Assembly (NCBI RefSeq): GCF_036825875.1
Contig: NZ_DAISXK010000033.1
Span: 1 to 30,482, forward strand
DNA from: Paucihalobacter sp036825875
Lineage (GTDB): Bacteria > Bacteroidota > Bacteroidia > Flavobacteriales > Flavobacteriaceae
Direction of reading: 5' to 3'
DNA: 30,482 nt
Of this stretch, positions 1-7,622 are shown piece by piece. A program made the translations under genes and the position numbers. A model generated the notes under the pieces. It had not been told where the DNA came from. It ran no database searches and was given only the letters and a program-made list of their open reading frames with translations. Within the stretch, counting starts at the first letter, position 1; each line of letters starts with the position of its first letter.

Positions 1-48
1 TTTATAGAACTTACTCCAAAGAATTATTCTAAAATTTGGGCAATTTAA
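1..48 (+). CDS. Possible 3' end of an upstream gene (partial)
   Basis: Frame 1 is open from the window edge to a TAA at 46-48 and would encode a 15-residue tail ending in KIWAI. The other two plus frames close at once or after a few codons. Nothing in the tail identifies a family. It could equally be non-coding sequence, since so short an open frame is expected by chance in AT-rich DNA. Confidence 0.2.
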   Translation, partial: FIELTPKNYSKIWAI

Positions 49-90
49 TTTTAAGTAAAAATCATAGCCTTAATATACCCCTTTCTCTCT

Positions 91-134
91 GCAACATTTG
101 TTACTTTTGAAGTCAATTTTTAATACCAATTTTG
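91..134 (+). promoter_or_regulatory. Crp/Fnr-type operator plus -7 element, sulfur transport operon
   Basis: Positions 90-105 read TGCAACATTTGTTACT, an imperfect palindrome close to TGTAAC-N4-GTTACA and centred at 97.5. A -7-like element, CAATTTTG, lies at 127-134, and the first start codon of the operon is at 148. A similar site with the same spacing precedes the second sulfur operon. A second TAnnTTTG match (TACTTTTG, 102-109) overlaps the palindrome, so the true start point is uncertain. Confidence 0.4.
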
Positions 135-147
135 TAAATAATTTTTA

Positions 148-705
148 ATGGACGCAATTTTAAATCCTTGGCCTTGGTACGTTACTGGGCCATTATTAGC
201 ACTAGTGATGTTTTTTCTGTTGTACTTCGGACGCACCTTTGGCATGTCGTCAAATCTAAAAACGCTTTGCAGTATGGGTGGTGCGGGCAAGATTTCAGAG
301 TTTTTTAAATTCGATTGGCGGAGTCAGCGTTGGAATTTAATGGTGGTGTTTGGTGCCATCATTGGTGGGTTTATAGCACACTTCTATTTGTCGAATCCTA
401 TAGACATTAATCTCAACCCAACTACTGTTTCTGATTTAGAAAATTATGGCTTTGAAAATGTAGGTAAATCTCTGTTGCCTGCTGAACTATATGATTGGAA
501 CCGAGTTTTAAGCCTTAAGGGAGTCACTATTTTATTAATTGGTGGACTTCTAGTAGGTTTCGGAACGCGTTATGCTGGAGGTTGTACTTCGGGACATGCA
601 ATTACAGGACTGAGTAGTCTGCAGCTACCGTCGCTTATTGCGGTGATTGGTTTTTTTATTGGAGGTTTGATTATGATTCACTTACTGTTCCCTTTAATTT
701 TCTAA
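148..705 (+). CDS. YeeE/YedE-family sulfur transporter, N-terminal half protein
   Basis: This 185-residue membrane protein belongs to the YeeE/YedE (Sulf_transp) family, which imports thiosulfate or related sulfur species across the inner membrane. It has about five hydrophobic segments. The family signature GGCTSGH, with a conserved cysteine at residue 146, lies in the second half. Full-length family members are about twice this size with two such cysteine-bearing halves. Here the other half is the next gene, only 1 nt downstream, so the two products probably assemble into one transporter. The ATG start sits just after a putative -7 element. The family call is firm; the exact substrate is inferred. 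Confidence 0.85.
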   Translation: MDAILNPWPWYVTGPLLALVMFFLLYFGRTFGMSSNLKTLCSMGGAGKISEFFKFDWRSQRWNLMVVFGAIIGGFIAHFYLSNPIDINLNPTTVSDLENYGFENVGKSLLPAELYDWNRVLSLKGVTILLIGGLLVGFGTRYAGGCTSGHAITGLSSLQLPSLIAVIGFFIGGLIMIHLLFPLIF

Positions 706-706
706 T

Positions 707-1120
707 ATGAAATACTTAAAATTTTTATTGGTTGGAGTATTCTTCGGAATAGTGTTGGTTAAGTCTGAAGCAGTGTCATGGTATAGGATTTTTGAAATGT
801 TCCAGTTTCAATCTTTTCATATGTATGGCATCATCGGTTCGGCCGTAATTACAGGTACTATTTTGGTTTTATTGTCTGAAAAGTTCCATTTAAAAACAAC
901 CGAAGGAAACCTACTCACGGTTCCGAAAAAAGACAAAGGCTTTGCAAGATATCTGATAGGCGGTAGTATTTTTGGTTTAGGTTGGGCGCTTTGTGGCGCA
1001 TGTCCTGGACCGATGTATATTTTAGTCGGCACTGGAACTATGTCAATGCTCATCGTAATAGCCGCAGCCTTACTTGGTACTTTTTGTTATGGATTACTAA
1101 AAGATAAATTACCGCATTAA
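707..1120 (+). CDS. YeeE/YedE-family sulfur transporter, C-terminal half protein (DUF6691-like)
   Basis: This 137-residue protein has four hydrophobic segments and the second family signature, GWALCGACPGP, with cysteines at residues 96 and 99. In YeeE-type transporters such cysteines line the path and interact with the sulfur substrate. It is the partner of the preceding half protein: the gap between them is 1 nt, and its TAA overlaps the ATG of the following TauE gene by 1 nt. That spacing implies tight translational coupling of all three genes. A minus-strand open frame inside it is a shadow. Confidence 0.85.
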   Translation: MKYLKFLLVGVFFGIVLVKSEAVSWYRIFEMFQFQSFHMYGIIGSAVITGTILVLLSEKFHLKTTEGNLLTVPKKDKGFARYLIGGSIFGLGWALCGACPGPMYILVGTGTMSMLIVIAAALLGTFCYGLLKDKLPH

Positions 1121-1917
1121 TGGAATTCACTGAAATTTTAGGTTACATTGGTGCTTTAATCGTAGGACTTGTTTTAGGTCTGGTAGGTGGCGGTGGCTCT
1201 ATTTTAACAGTGCCTATAATGGTATATATTTTAGGTTATAACCCAATAATTGCTACGGCCTACTCGCTTTTTGTCGTGGGATCATCTTCGTTGGTAGGTT
1301 CCTTTCAAAAGTATAGAAAAGGATTAGCAGATGTCAAAATTGGACTGGTATTTTCATTTCCGTCATTTTTAGCAGTTTATTTTTCGAGAAGATACCTTGT
1401 GCCCAACTTACCTGAGGTATTTTTAAATGTCGGTAGTTATACACTTACTAAGGAAATGGCCATTATGACCTTTTTTGCTTTGGTTATGCTACTTGCTTCT
1501 TACTCCATGATAAAAACCAAAAAGGAGATTGAAGAATTAAAATCTATTCAACAAGCCTATTACAAAACGTTTATACAAGGCTTAGTGATTGGAACAGTTA
1601 CGGGCATAATTGGCGCTGGTGGTGGATTTCTATACGTGCCTGCGTTGGTGCTTTGGGCGAAACTTCCTATGAAAAAAGCAGTAGGTACCTCTCTAATTAT
1701 TGTAACCATCAATTCATTAATTGGTTTTGGTGGAGATTTACAAACAATCAAGGTGGAGTGGCTATTTTTATTATCATTTTCGGCTATTACAATTGTAGGT
1801 ATTTTAATTGGCGGTTTGCTTTCTAAATTCGTCAGTGGTAAAAAACTTAAAAAAGGATTTGGCTGGTTTACTTTGCTCATGGCTATATATATCTTATACA
1901 AAGAAACACAAGCCTAA
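1120..1917 (+). CDS. TauE/SafE-family sulfite/sulfur-anion exporter
   Basis: This 265-residue protein has the two-fold repeated topology of the TauE/SafE family. Each half contains a glycine-rich helix: GLVGGGGSILTVP near residue 20 and GIIGAGGGFLYVPAL near residue 165, with about eight membrane segments in all. Family members export sulfite, sulfoacetate or other organosulfur anions. Placed after a sulfur importer and before a persulfide dioxygenase, it most likely removes sulfite or thiosulfate formed by persulfide oxidation; this role is inferred from context. S. aureus carries a TauE in its cst sulfide-detoxification operon. The start overlaps the preceding stop by 1 nt. Confidence 0.85.
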   Translation: MEFTEILGYIGALIVGLVLGLVGGGGSILTVPIMVYILGYNPIIATAYSLFVVGSSSLVGSFQKYRKGLADVKIGLVFSFPSFLAVYFSRRYLVPNLPEVFLNVGSYTLTKEMAIMTFFALVMLLASYSMIKTKKEIEELKSIQQAYYKTFIQGLVIGTVTGIIGAGGGFLYVPALVLWAKLPMKKAVGTSLIIVTINSLIGFGGDLQTIKVEWLFLLSFSAITIVGILIGGLLSKFVSGKKLKKGFGWFTLLMAIYILYKETQA

Positions 1918-1962
1918 TGTGACTTTTGTTACAAAATAAATCTCCATTTTTTCGTACCTTCG
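1918..1962 (+). promoter_or_regulatory. Crp/Fnr-type operator plus -7 element, persulfide dioxygenase operon
   Basis: TGTGACTTTTGTTACA (1918-1933) is a near-perfect 16-bp palindrome of the Crp/Fnr type, starting right after the TauE stop codon. A -7-like element TACCTTCG follows at 1955-1962. No TTG appears at the expected -33 position, which fits an activator-dependent promoter with the operator near -42. The leader to the ATG at 2014 would be about 45 nt. Confidence 0.45.
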
Positions 1963-2013
1963 TAATTATTGATTTCTTGTGAATAACGCACAGAAATTCT
2001 AAAAACTAATCAT

Positions 2014-3420
2014 ATGAACATAGAACAACTATATACGGGATGCCTAGCACAAGGCGCTTACTACATTGAATCTGAAGGCGAAGTAGCCATCATTGATCCA
2101 CTGCGCGAAACCCAACAATATATCAATAAAGCAAAGGCCGAAAATTCTAAAATTAAGTACGTTTTTGAAACGCACTTTCATGCAGACTTTGTCTCGGGGC
2201 ATATTGATTTAGCTAAAAAAACAGGCGCTACTATTGTGTTTGGTCCAAATGCTAAAACCGATTACGATATTCACGAAGCTAAAGACAACGAAATTTTTAA
2301 ATTGGGAAAAATCACCATCAAAGTATTGCACACTCCAGGACATACTTTAGAATCTGCCACTTACCTATTAATTGATGAAAACGGAAAAGAGCACGCCATT
2401 TTTTCTGGCGACACTTTGTTTCTCGGAGATGTTGGACGTCCGGACTTGGCCATTAAATCCGATTTAACCAAAGAAGATTTAGCAGGGATGCTTTTTGACT
2501 CATTGCGTAATAAAATTATGACACTCGCCGATGATGTTATTGTATATCCGGCCCATGGTGCTGGCTCTGCTTGTGGTAAAAATTTAAGTAAAGAAACAGT
2601 GGGTATTTTAGGTGACCAAAAACGTACGAACTATGCCCTTAGAGCCGATATGACAAGGGGTGAATTTATAAAAGAAGTATTAGATGGTATTGCACCACCA
2701 CCACAGTATTTCGCAAAAAATGCCATGATGAACAAATCAGGTTATAGCACTTTTGAAAGCGTCTTAGAGAAAGGAAATGTACCATTGTCTCCAGAAGAAT
2801 TTGAAGCTCTTGCCAATCACGATTCAGCACTCGTTTTGGATGTGCGTCATCAGGATGATTTTGTTAAAGCACATATTCCCAATGCGATTTTTATTGGGCT
2901 AGATGGTCAATTTGCGCCTTGGGTTGGCGCTTTAATTACAGATATTAAACAACCTGTTCTTTTGGTAGTGCCAGAAGGTCGCTCTCAGGAAGCAGTTACA
3001 AGACTATCGCGTGTTGGTTACGACAATACCTTAGGTTATTTACACGGTGGTATCGAAGCATGGCAGAAAAGCGGAAGAGACACCGAAACCTTACAATCTA
3101 TTCCTGCTAAAATACTTGAAAGTAAGATTGACGATGAGGGAACCAATATTTTAGACGTTCGTAAGGATGGAGAGTTTATATCATCGCATATTGAAAATGC
3201 GCAACATTTGTCATTAGATTTCATAAACGAAAATATGAATGAAATTGACAAAAACAAAACCTATCACATTCACTGTGCAGGCGGCTATCGCTCGGTTATT
3301 GCTGCTTCTATTTTAAAAGCAAGAGGATTTCGTAATTTAGTGAATGTGGAAGGCGGATTTGCGGCAATTAAAGAAACTAATATTCCCTTGACGGACTACG
3401 TTTGTCCTTCAACCTTATAA
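2014..3420 (+). CDS. CstB-like persulfide dioxygenase / rhodanese fusion (MBL fold)
   Basis: This 468-residue cytoplasmic protein has three parts. The N-terminal metallo-beta-lactamase domain (about 1-245) shows THFHADF with H54, H56 and D58, HTPGH with H106 and H110, and SGDTLF with D133. The iron ligands expected for an ETHE1-type persulfide dioxygenase are therefore present. A first rhodanese domain (about 255-360) has no cysteine in the active loop (PEGRS near 320-324) and is a pseudo-rhodanese. The second (about 365-468) has an intact CAGGYRS loop with C421. This order matches S. aureus CstB, which oxidises low-molecular-weight persulfide and makes thiosulfate. Gene context (sulfur transport, TauE) agrees. 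No sulfide:quinone reductase is visible in the window. Confidence 0.88.
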   Translation: MNIEQLYTGCLAQGAYYIESEGEVAIIDPLRETQQYINKAKAENSKIKYVFETHFHADFVSGHIDLAKKTGATIVFGPNAKTDYDIHEAKDNEIFKLGKITIKVLHTPGHTLESATYLLIDENGKEHAIFSGDTLFLGDVGRPDLAIKSDLTKEDLAGMLFDSLRNKIMTLADDVIVYPAHGAGSACGKNLSKETVGILGDQKRTNYALRADMTRGEFIKEVLDGIAPPPQYFAKNAMMNKSGYSTFESVLEKGNVPLSPEEFEALANHDSALVLDVRHQDDFVKAHIPNAIFIGLDGQFAPWVGALITDIKQPVLLVVPEGRSQEAVTRLSRVGYDNTLGYLHGGIEAWQKSGRDTETLQSIPAKILESKIDDEGTNILDVRKDGEFISSHIENAQHLSLDFINENMNEIDKNKTYHIHCAGGYRSVIAASILKARGFRNLVNVEGGFAAIKETNIPLTDYVCPSTL

Positions 3421-3447
3421 ACATCGTACTAACTTAAATCGAAACAA

Positions 3448-3651
3448 ATGAAAAAAAACATGGGAACGGCCGACAAATCCATTCGGGTTGCATTGGCCAT
3501 CACAGTAGCAGCATTATACTACTTTGATGTAATTGAAGGCACTTTAGCCTACGTATTAATGGCATTTGCCATTGTATTTCTAATAACAAGTTTTATTAGC
3601 TTTTGCCCACTTTACACCTTACTGGGTGTTAATTCTTGTAAACGCACATAA
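3448..3651 (+). CDS. DUF2892-family small membrane protein
   Basis: This 67-residue protein has two membrane segments (about 13-28 and 33-50) and a short tail with two cysteines (FCPLYTLLGVNSC). Length, the N-terminal MGTADKSIRV motif and the CPLY motif fit DUF2892, a domain found alone or fused to rhodanese, as in the YgaP membrane rhodanese of E. coli. It lies 27 nt after the persulfide dioxygenase gene and 2 nt before the HMA gene. A role in membrane-side sulfur handling is inferred from that company only. Confidence 0.75.
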   Translation: MKKNMGTADKSIRVALAITVAALYYFDVIEGTLAYVLMAFAIVFLITSFISFCPLYTLLGVNSCKRT

Positions 3652-3653
3652 TT

Positions 3654-3932
3654 ATGACAACACAATTAGCAACTATTACTATTCAAAATCTAAAATGCCA
3701 TGGTTGCGCAAATACCATTGCAGCGCAGCTATCAAAATTAGAGGCTGTTTCGGATGTGAAAGTAGATAACGAAACCAATAGTGTAAGTTTTAATTATAAT
3801 GACGAAACAGCATACAAAGCGGCTATCGACAAACTTTCTAGTTTAGGATATCCAGTAGCAGGTGAAAATAATGCATTTCACACAAAAGCAAAATCATTGG
3901 TGAGTTGTGCAATTGGAAGAATGAATACTTAG
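3654..3932 (+). CDS. Heavy-metal-associated (HMA) domain protein
   Basis: This 92-residue protein is an HMA/CopZ-like ferredoxin-fold domain. It starts with a beta strand, then a CHGC loop (residues 15-18, LKCHGCANTI), and carries the usual GYPV segment near residue 65. HMA domains bind Cu(I), Zn or other soft metals through CxxC. Two further features are a C-terminal tail with one extra cysteine and the location in a sulfur operon rather than beside a metal ATPase. It could be a metal chaperone or a sulfur/persulfide carrier; the sequence does not decide. It ends tail-to-tail with clpS, overlapping by 4 nt. Confidence 0.75.
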   Translation: MTTQLATITIQNLKCHGCANTIAAQLSKLEAVSDVKVDNETNSVSFNYNDETAYKAAIDKLSSLGYPVAGENNAFHTKAKSLVSCAIGRMNT

Positions 3933-4204
3933 ACTATTTCGGCACTTAAGCCAGCTTGTAATAATTTAGAACATCTTGGTTCTAAATCTTCGTACGGTCC
4001 GGTTTTAACCGTGCATTTTCCTTTGTAATGTACTATAATCGAACATTGCTCTGCTTGTTCCGGTGTGTGCTCACAGGCATAGATAAGTGTGTCAATTACA
4101 TGATCAAAAGTGTTTACCTCATCATTGAATAACACAATTTCGTTTTGCTTTTCTACGACCTCATCTAACAGAAGTTCTTCTAATAATTTTTCTTTTGTAC
4201 TCAT
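3929..4204 (-). CDS. clpS: ClpS, ClpAP/ClpCP protease adaptor
   Basis: This 91-residue adaptor delivers N-degron substrates to the Clp AAA+ unfoldase. The core begins with VLFNDEVNTFDHVI (about residues 24-37), the typical ClpS NDD/E-hinge and first helix. It continues through the C-terminal YKGKCTVKTG and GLSAEI segments of the family. The N-terminal 20 residues form the flexible extension. It lies 76 nt downstream of prmA on the same strand and probably shares its transcript. Its stop codon overlaps the stop of the convergent HMA gene. Confidence 0.9.
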   Translation of the reverse strand: MSTKEKLLEELLLDEVVEKQNEIVLFNDEVNTFDHVIDTLIYACEHTPEQAEQCSIIVHYKGKCTVKTGPYEDLEPRCSKLLQAGLSAEIV

Positions 4205-4280
4205 CCTTTCAATTCTTTTGGTAATTTATTCAAAAAGTTGATGATTGAAGTTCATAGCATCTCACTTCCCTCATGTAAGG

Positions 4281-5108
4281 CTAATTTATGAATTTTAACG
4301 AAACCCAGGAGCCTCTTTCTATAATTTCATTCAATTTTAACATGTATTTTTTGCATTCTGCTTCTATTAGCGGAATGTCTTCCTTATAAAATCCGCTTAA
4401 AAACAAACGACCTCTAGGCCGTAAACACATCGCATAAGTTGAAATATCTTGAAGCAGAATGTTTCGGTTGATATTGGCAATAATTACATCGTATTTTGTT
4501 TTGCCAAGTAAAGTAGCATCACCTTCAAAAACGGAGATATTAGAACAATTATTACGTTCGGCATTTTCGAGACTATTCAAGTAACACCAATTATCGATAT
4601 CGATGGCGTCAACTTTTTTAGCACCCAATTTTTCAGCTAAAATAGCAAGTACAGCAGTACCGCATCCCATATCTAAAACAACAGTTTCTTTTAAATTATT
4701 TTTTAAAAGATGTTGAATCATCATGTGGGTAGTTTCGTGATGTCCTGTTCCGAAACTCATTTTTGGCTCAATTATCAAATCGTACTTGGTGTTGGGAATT
4801 TCGTGGAAAGGTGCACGAACAGTACACAAATCGTCTACTACAATTGGGTGAAAATTGTTTTCCCATTCTTCATTCCAGTTTTGTTGTTCTATTTCTTCAA
4901 AAGTGTGGCTTATAGAAAAATCATCCGATTTTAGAATTTCGATTCCTTCTAAAATATCTTTGTGCCAATCGGATTTCTGTATGTATGCAGAAATTCCCGA
5001 TTCGTTTTCAACAAAACTTTCAAAACCAGCATAACCCAGTTCTGCAATTAAAATATCTGATGCTGGTTGCAACGGTTCAATCAGGAATTCGTAACCTATG
5101 TAGTTCAT
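4281..5108 (-). CDS. prmA: Ribosomal protein L11 methyltransferase PrmA
   Basis: This 275-residue SAM-dependent methyltransferase modifies ribosomal protein L11 at several amino groups. The N-terminal 110 residues form the L11-recognition domain. The catalytic part carries the family signature SFGTGHHETT, SAM motif I (LDMGCGTAVLAI) and the IANINRNIL motif corresponding to NPPY/NIL. Length is normal for Bacteroidota PrmA. A TAnnTTTG element on the minus strand (TAAATTTG, 5125-5132) would give a leader of roughly 10 nt. The neighbour clpS lies downstream; the expected upstream neighbour tpiA is about 8 kb away. Confidence 0.93.
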   Translation of the reverse strand: MNYIGYEFLIEPLQPASDILIAELGYAGFESFVENESGISAYIQKSDWHKDILEGIEILKSDDFSISHTFEEIEQQNWNEEWENNFHPIVVDDLCTVRAPFHEIPNTKYDLIIEPKMSFGTGHHETTHMMIQHLLKNNLKETVVLDMGCGTAVLAILAEKLGAKKVDAIDIDNWCYLNSLENAERNNCSNISVFEGDATLLGKTKYDVIIANINRNILLQDISTYAMCLRPRGRLFLSGFYKEDIPLIEAECKKYMLKLNEIIERGSWVSLKFIN

Positions 5109-5124
5109 TGTCTAAATTTATTTG

Positions 5125-5132
5125 CAAATTTA
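5125..5132 (-). promoter_or_regulatory. -7 element of prmA
   Basis: Read on the minus strand, the bases give TAAATTTG, a full match to the Bacteroidota TAnnTTTG -7 consensus, 17 nt before the prmA ATG. No clear TTG is seen at -33. Confidence 0.4.
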
Positions 5133-5218
5133 AACATCGTTATTTTGTAAAGTTTAGTTTTACTAACTAATAATTTCGGTTTGAAAAAATAATTATATTT
5201 CTAGCCTTTGTTATTGAG

Positions 5219-5250
5219 TTCCTATTGTCAAATTAGCTATCTAATAGGAA
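5219..5250 (-). terminator. Hairpin downstream of the T9SS cargo gene
   Basis: TTCCTATT (5219-5226) and AATAGGAA (5243-5250) are perfect inverted repeats with a 16-nt loop. They lie 45 nt beyond the stop of the minus-strand repeat-protein gene. There is no T tract, so this may be a 3'-end stabilising hairpin or chance rather than an intrinsic terminator. Confidence 0.25.
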
Positions 5251-5295
5251 TTAAGGTCACATTTAATAAAATTTAAGTTATAAAATAAAAGCAGC

Positions 5296-6471
5296 TTATT
5301 GCTTTACAATTTTTTGAGACCATCTACCTTGATTAGTGGTTAAGTAAACTAAATAGGCACCAGTGCTTAAATGACTTAAATCAACCTTCTCATTCGGCGT
5401 AGGTACATCAAGTATGATTTGTCCAGTTAGGTCGATAATCTTAAAATCTAAAACTGTTGCCCCACAGGTGTCTAAAAACAGGTAATCTTGAACAGGATTA
5501 GGGTACAATTTTAACTGTTGTTTGGACAGCTCTGAAATTGATAAAGTAGATAACATTTCCGAGGTAGCATACAAACTCCAAACCCCATCTGAGTTTAATA
5601 CTCGAACATAAAGATAATGGTCACCATCTGGTAAATCTTCTGGCACCAGAATCTCCAAGTCTTCATCTAAATTTTCAACGGCATCTAAATTGATTGGCGT
5701 TGCATTTCCAAAACCAGGGTCGATATCAAAAAAGTATTCAGCAGCCGTGATGAGTGCTGTGTTTTTAGGATAAACATACAATAGCTTCCTATTATAAAGA
5801 CTCCACGTGCCGTCAATATTTAAAACTCGTACAAATAAATTATGAATACCTTCATCTAATACTTCTGCTATGGTAAAATTTTCATCACTCATTTCACCAG
5901 ACATGGCTAACACAGTACCATTTCCCAAACCTGGATCGGTGTCAAAAAAATATTCTGCTCTGCTTATACTTGCAGTATTGGTTTCGTTTGGGTAACGGTA
6001 AAATACTTTTGGATTGTATAAACTCCAGGTTCCATCTGTATTGGTAACTCTCACAAATAATTTATGCACGCCTATTGGTAAACCTTCAGTAGGTATAATA
6101 AAATTTTGATCAATGAATTCTCCTGAAAAGGACAAATTAATGCCGTTTCCAAAACCTGGATCCGTATTGAAAAAATACTCTGCCGAGGCGATATTGGCAC
6201 TGTTTGAAGGACCAATGTAAAAGACCTCAGTACCATAAATGCTCCAGGTTCCATCTTGCTTTTGGACACGGATATTCAACTTGTGAATACCATTAGAAAG
6301 TCCTGTCGTTGGTATATCAAAATTCTGATTTAATTCTTCACCATTAACAGATAAAGCGACTCCATTTCCAAAACCCGGATCGGTATCAAAAAAATATTCA
6401 GCGGCGGTAATTTGTGAATTCACTTCATAAAACACAGCTATGGCTAATAAGCATAAAATAAACCTTTTCAT
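5296..6471 (-). CDS. Secreted four-repeat protein with T9SS type A sorting domain
   Basis: This 391-residue protein has a signal peptide (residues 1-19, ending VNSQ). Four tandem repeats of 72-75 residues begin at about residues 25, 98, 173 and 245. Each opens with EYFFDTDPGFGNG, has a central G(I/V)HKL-xVRV strand and closes with DGTWSLY. The C-terminal 75 residues are a T9SS type A sorting domain: YPNPVQDYL, then DLTGQ, then LSTGAYLVYL and a basic tail (KIVKQ). The product should pass the outer membrane by the type IX system and be displayed or released. The repeat looks like a beta-sandwich adhesion or scaffold unit; no catalytic motif is visible. It lies 11 nt after the beta-helix gene and is probably co-transcribed. 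Confidence 0.8.
   Translation of the reverse strand: MKRFILCLLAIAVFYEVNSQITAAEYFFDTDPGFGNGVALSVNGEELNQNFDIPTTGLSNGIHKLNIRVQKQDGTWSIYGTEVFYIGPSNSANIASAEYFFNTDPGFGNGINLSFSGEFIDQNFIIPTEGLPIGVHKLFVRVTNTDGTWSLYNPKVFYRYPNETNTASISRAEYFFDTDPGLGNGTVLAMSGEMSDENFTIAEVLDEGIHNLFVRVLNIDGTWSLYNRKLLYVYPKNTALITAAEYFFDIDPGFGNATPINLDAVENLDEDLEILVPEDLPDGDHYLYVRVLNSDGVWSLYATSEMLSTLSISELSKQQLKLYPNPVQDYLFLDTCGATVLDFKIIDLTGQIILDVPTPNEKVDLSHLSTGAYLVYLTTNQGRWSQKIVKQ
5557..6399 (-). repeat. Four tandem about 73-residue protein repeats
   Basis: The coding units run at about 6399-6181, 6180-5956, 5955-5740 and 5739-5557. The conserved block EYFFDTDPG is recognisable in the DNA as well. The first three units are closest to one another; the fourth (EYFFDIDPGFGNATPI) has a longer acidic middle and has diverged most. 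Confidence 0.75.
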
Positions 6472-6482
6472 AGTATTGCCTT

Positions 6483-7562
6483 CTAGTTGTTAATATTGGC
6501 ATTGGCCTTGATATTGATGTTTAGAGGCTCACCAGCACTAAGAATATTATTGTAAATCACGAAATCTACCAGATAAGGTAATTCTGTTGGATAGCCTCTT
6601 AAGCTGAATGGGAAGTTGCCATTAAAAACTCCTAAATTTTTACCATCAGTGCCTGCATTTTCTGCCAAAGAACCAGCTTGAATGCGGAAATCATTGGATA
6701 TTGAATTGAGTGGTTGATTTTGGTTGAACGCTTCAAATTGTGGGTCTGTATTATCCAAATTATTAGCGCCTGTTAACTCATTAAAAGTTGTGCTATAACT
6801 AAACGTTAAATTATTTTGAAAGTTGAGTGACGAATTAGAACCGAGATTCATATTGGTCACATTAGTACCTCTAAACAAAAAGATGTTATTACTAATTAAT
6901 GCACCATTGCAAGCATTAAATACACCAATTGATTGGTTTGAATCTCCATTTTGTCGGGTTAATAGAATATTATTACTAAAAATGGTAGATGCGTTAAATC
7001 GGCTTAAGGTGGACCAGGTTGATGAAGTGTTTTGTTGATCAATAAGGTTGTGTGTAATAATCCAATTTTGTGAATTGTAAGTATCTATTGAATTGAAATT
7101 TGGATTTCTAAAATAGTTTCCAGAAACAACGGTGTTATTGGCTCTTGTTGTAAGTATATTACCTAATATAAGGCCAATCCTATTATTTGTAATAATGACG
7201 TTGTGATTGTTAAAGGTTTGATTGTCTAAATAAACACGTTCAATGTTCAATCCCGAAATTTTTGAGTTAGAGGCATCAGCAAACCTAAACAAAATGTCAC
7301 CAACGTTTGCTCGTAAACCACTATTTAGTTCCGAATTATGTCCTATACCAAAAATGTTAAGTGTTTTTGTCATTTGAATATTTCCATAAGAGTTTGGCGA
7401 GGGTTGAATATAGATAATGTCACCAGGCGAGGCATCATTAATTGCCGCTTGCACATTGTTATATGCCGCTCCAGAGCCTTGGTTATTATCTACGGTGAAA
7501 ACCGTTTGCGATTGTAGTGCCATTGTGATAAGGAGCCCAATTGATAGAAATACTGTTTTCAT
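6483..7562 (-). CDS. Secreted right-handed beta-helix protein
   Basis: This 359-residue protein has a signal peptide (about 1-20, ALQSQT). The segment NVQAAINDASPGDIIYIQPS (about 36-55) is the typical N-terminal cap of pectate-lyase-like beta-helix proteins. Many short Asn-rich turns follow (NNHNVIITNNRI, NNTVVSGNYF, GALISNNIFLFRG), one per coil. The C-terminus (about 330-359) is a short beta segment ending NANINN and shows no T9SS sorting domain. No lyase catalytic set is recognisable, so the activity is unknown. It is the first gene of a two-gene unit with the T9SS repeat protein. A minus-strand intrinsic-terminator-like hairpin lies upstream of its start. Confidence 0.7.
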   Translation of the reverse strand: MKTVFLSIGLLITMALQSQTVFTVDNNQGSGAAYNNVQAAINDASPGDIIYIQPSPNSYGNIQMTKTLNIFGIGHNSELNSGLRANVGDILFRFADASNSKISGLNIERVYLDNQTFNNHNVIITNNRIGLILGNILTTRANNTVVSGNYFRNPNFNSIDTYNSQNWIITHNLIDQQNTSSTWSTLSRFNASTIFSNNILLTRQNGDSNQSIGVFNACNGALISNNIFLFRGTNVTNMNLGSNSSLNFQNNLTFSYSTTFNELTGANNLDNTDPQFEAFNQNQPLNSISNDFRIQAGSLAENAGTDGKNLGVFNGNFPFSLRGYPTELPYLVDFVIYNNILSAGEPLNINIKANANINN

Positions 7563-7622
7563 AATTTTTCATTTTAATAGTTGATTATAGTAACTCACAG
7601 TGCAAGTTAAATCCAGTTCATG

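Noticed and set aside
1560..1901. Minus-strand 113-residue frame within the TauE gene
   Set aside because: Shadow of a membrane protein gene; no recognisable features.
5557..6399. CRISPR or satellite DNA repeats
   Set aside because: The repeats are protein repeats of about 220 bp with synonymous drift, inside one open frame.
6483..7562. Pectate lyase
   Set aside because: Beta-helix fold features only; catalytic and calcium-binding residues could not be identified.
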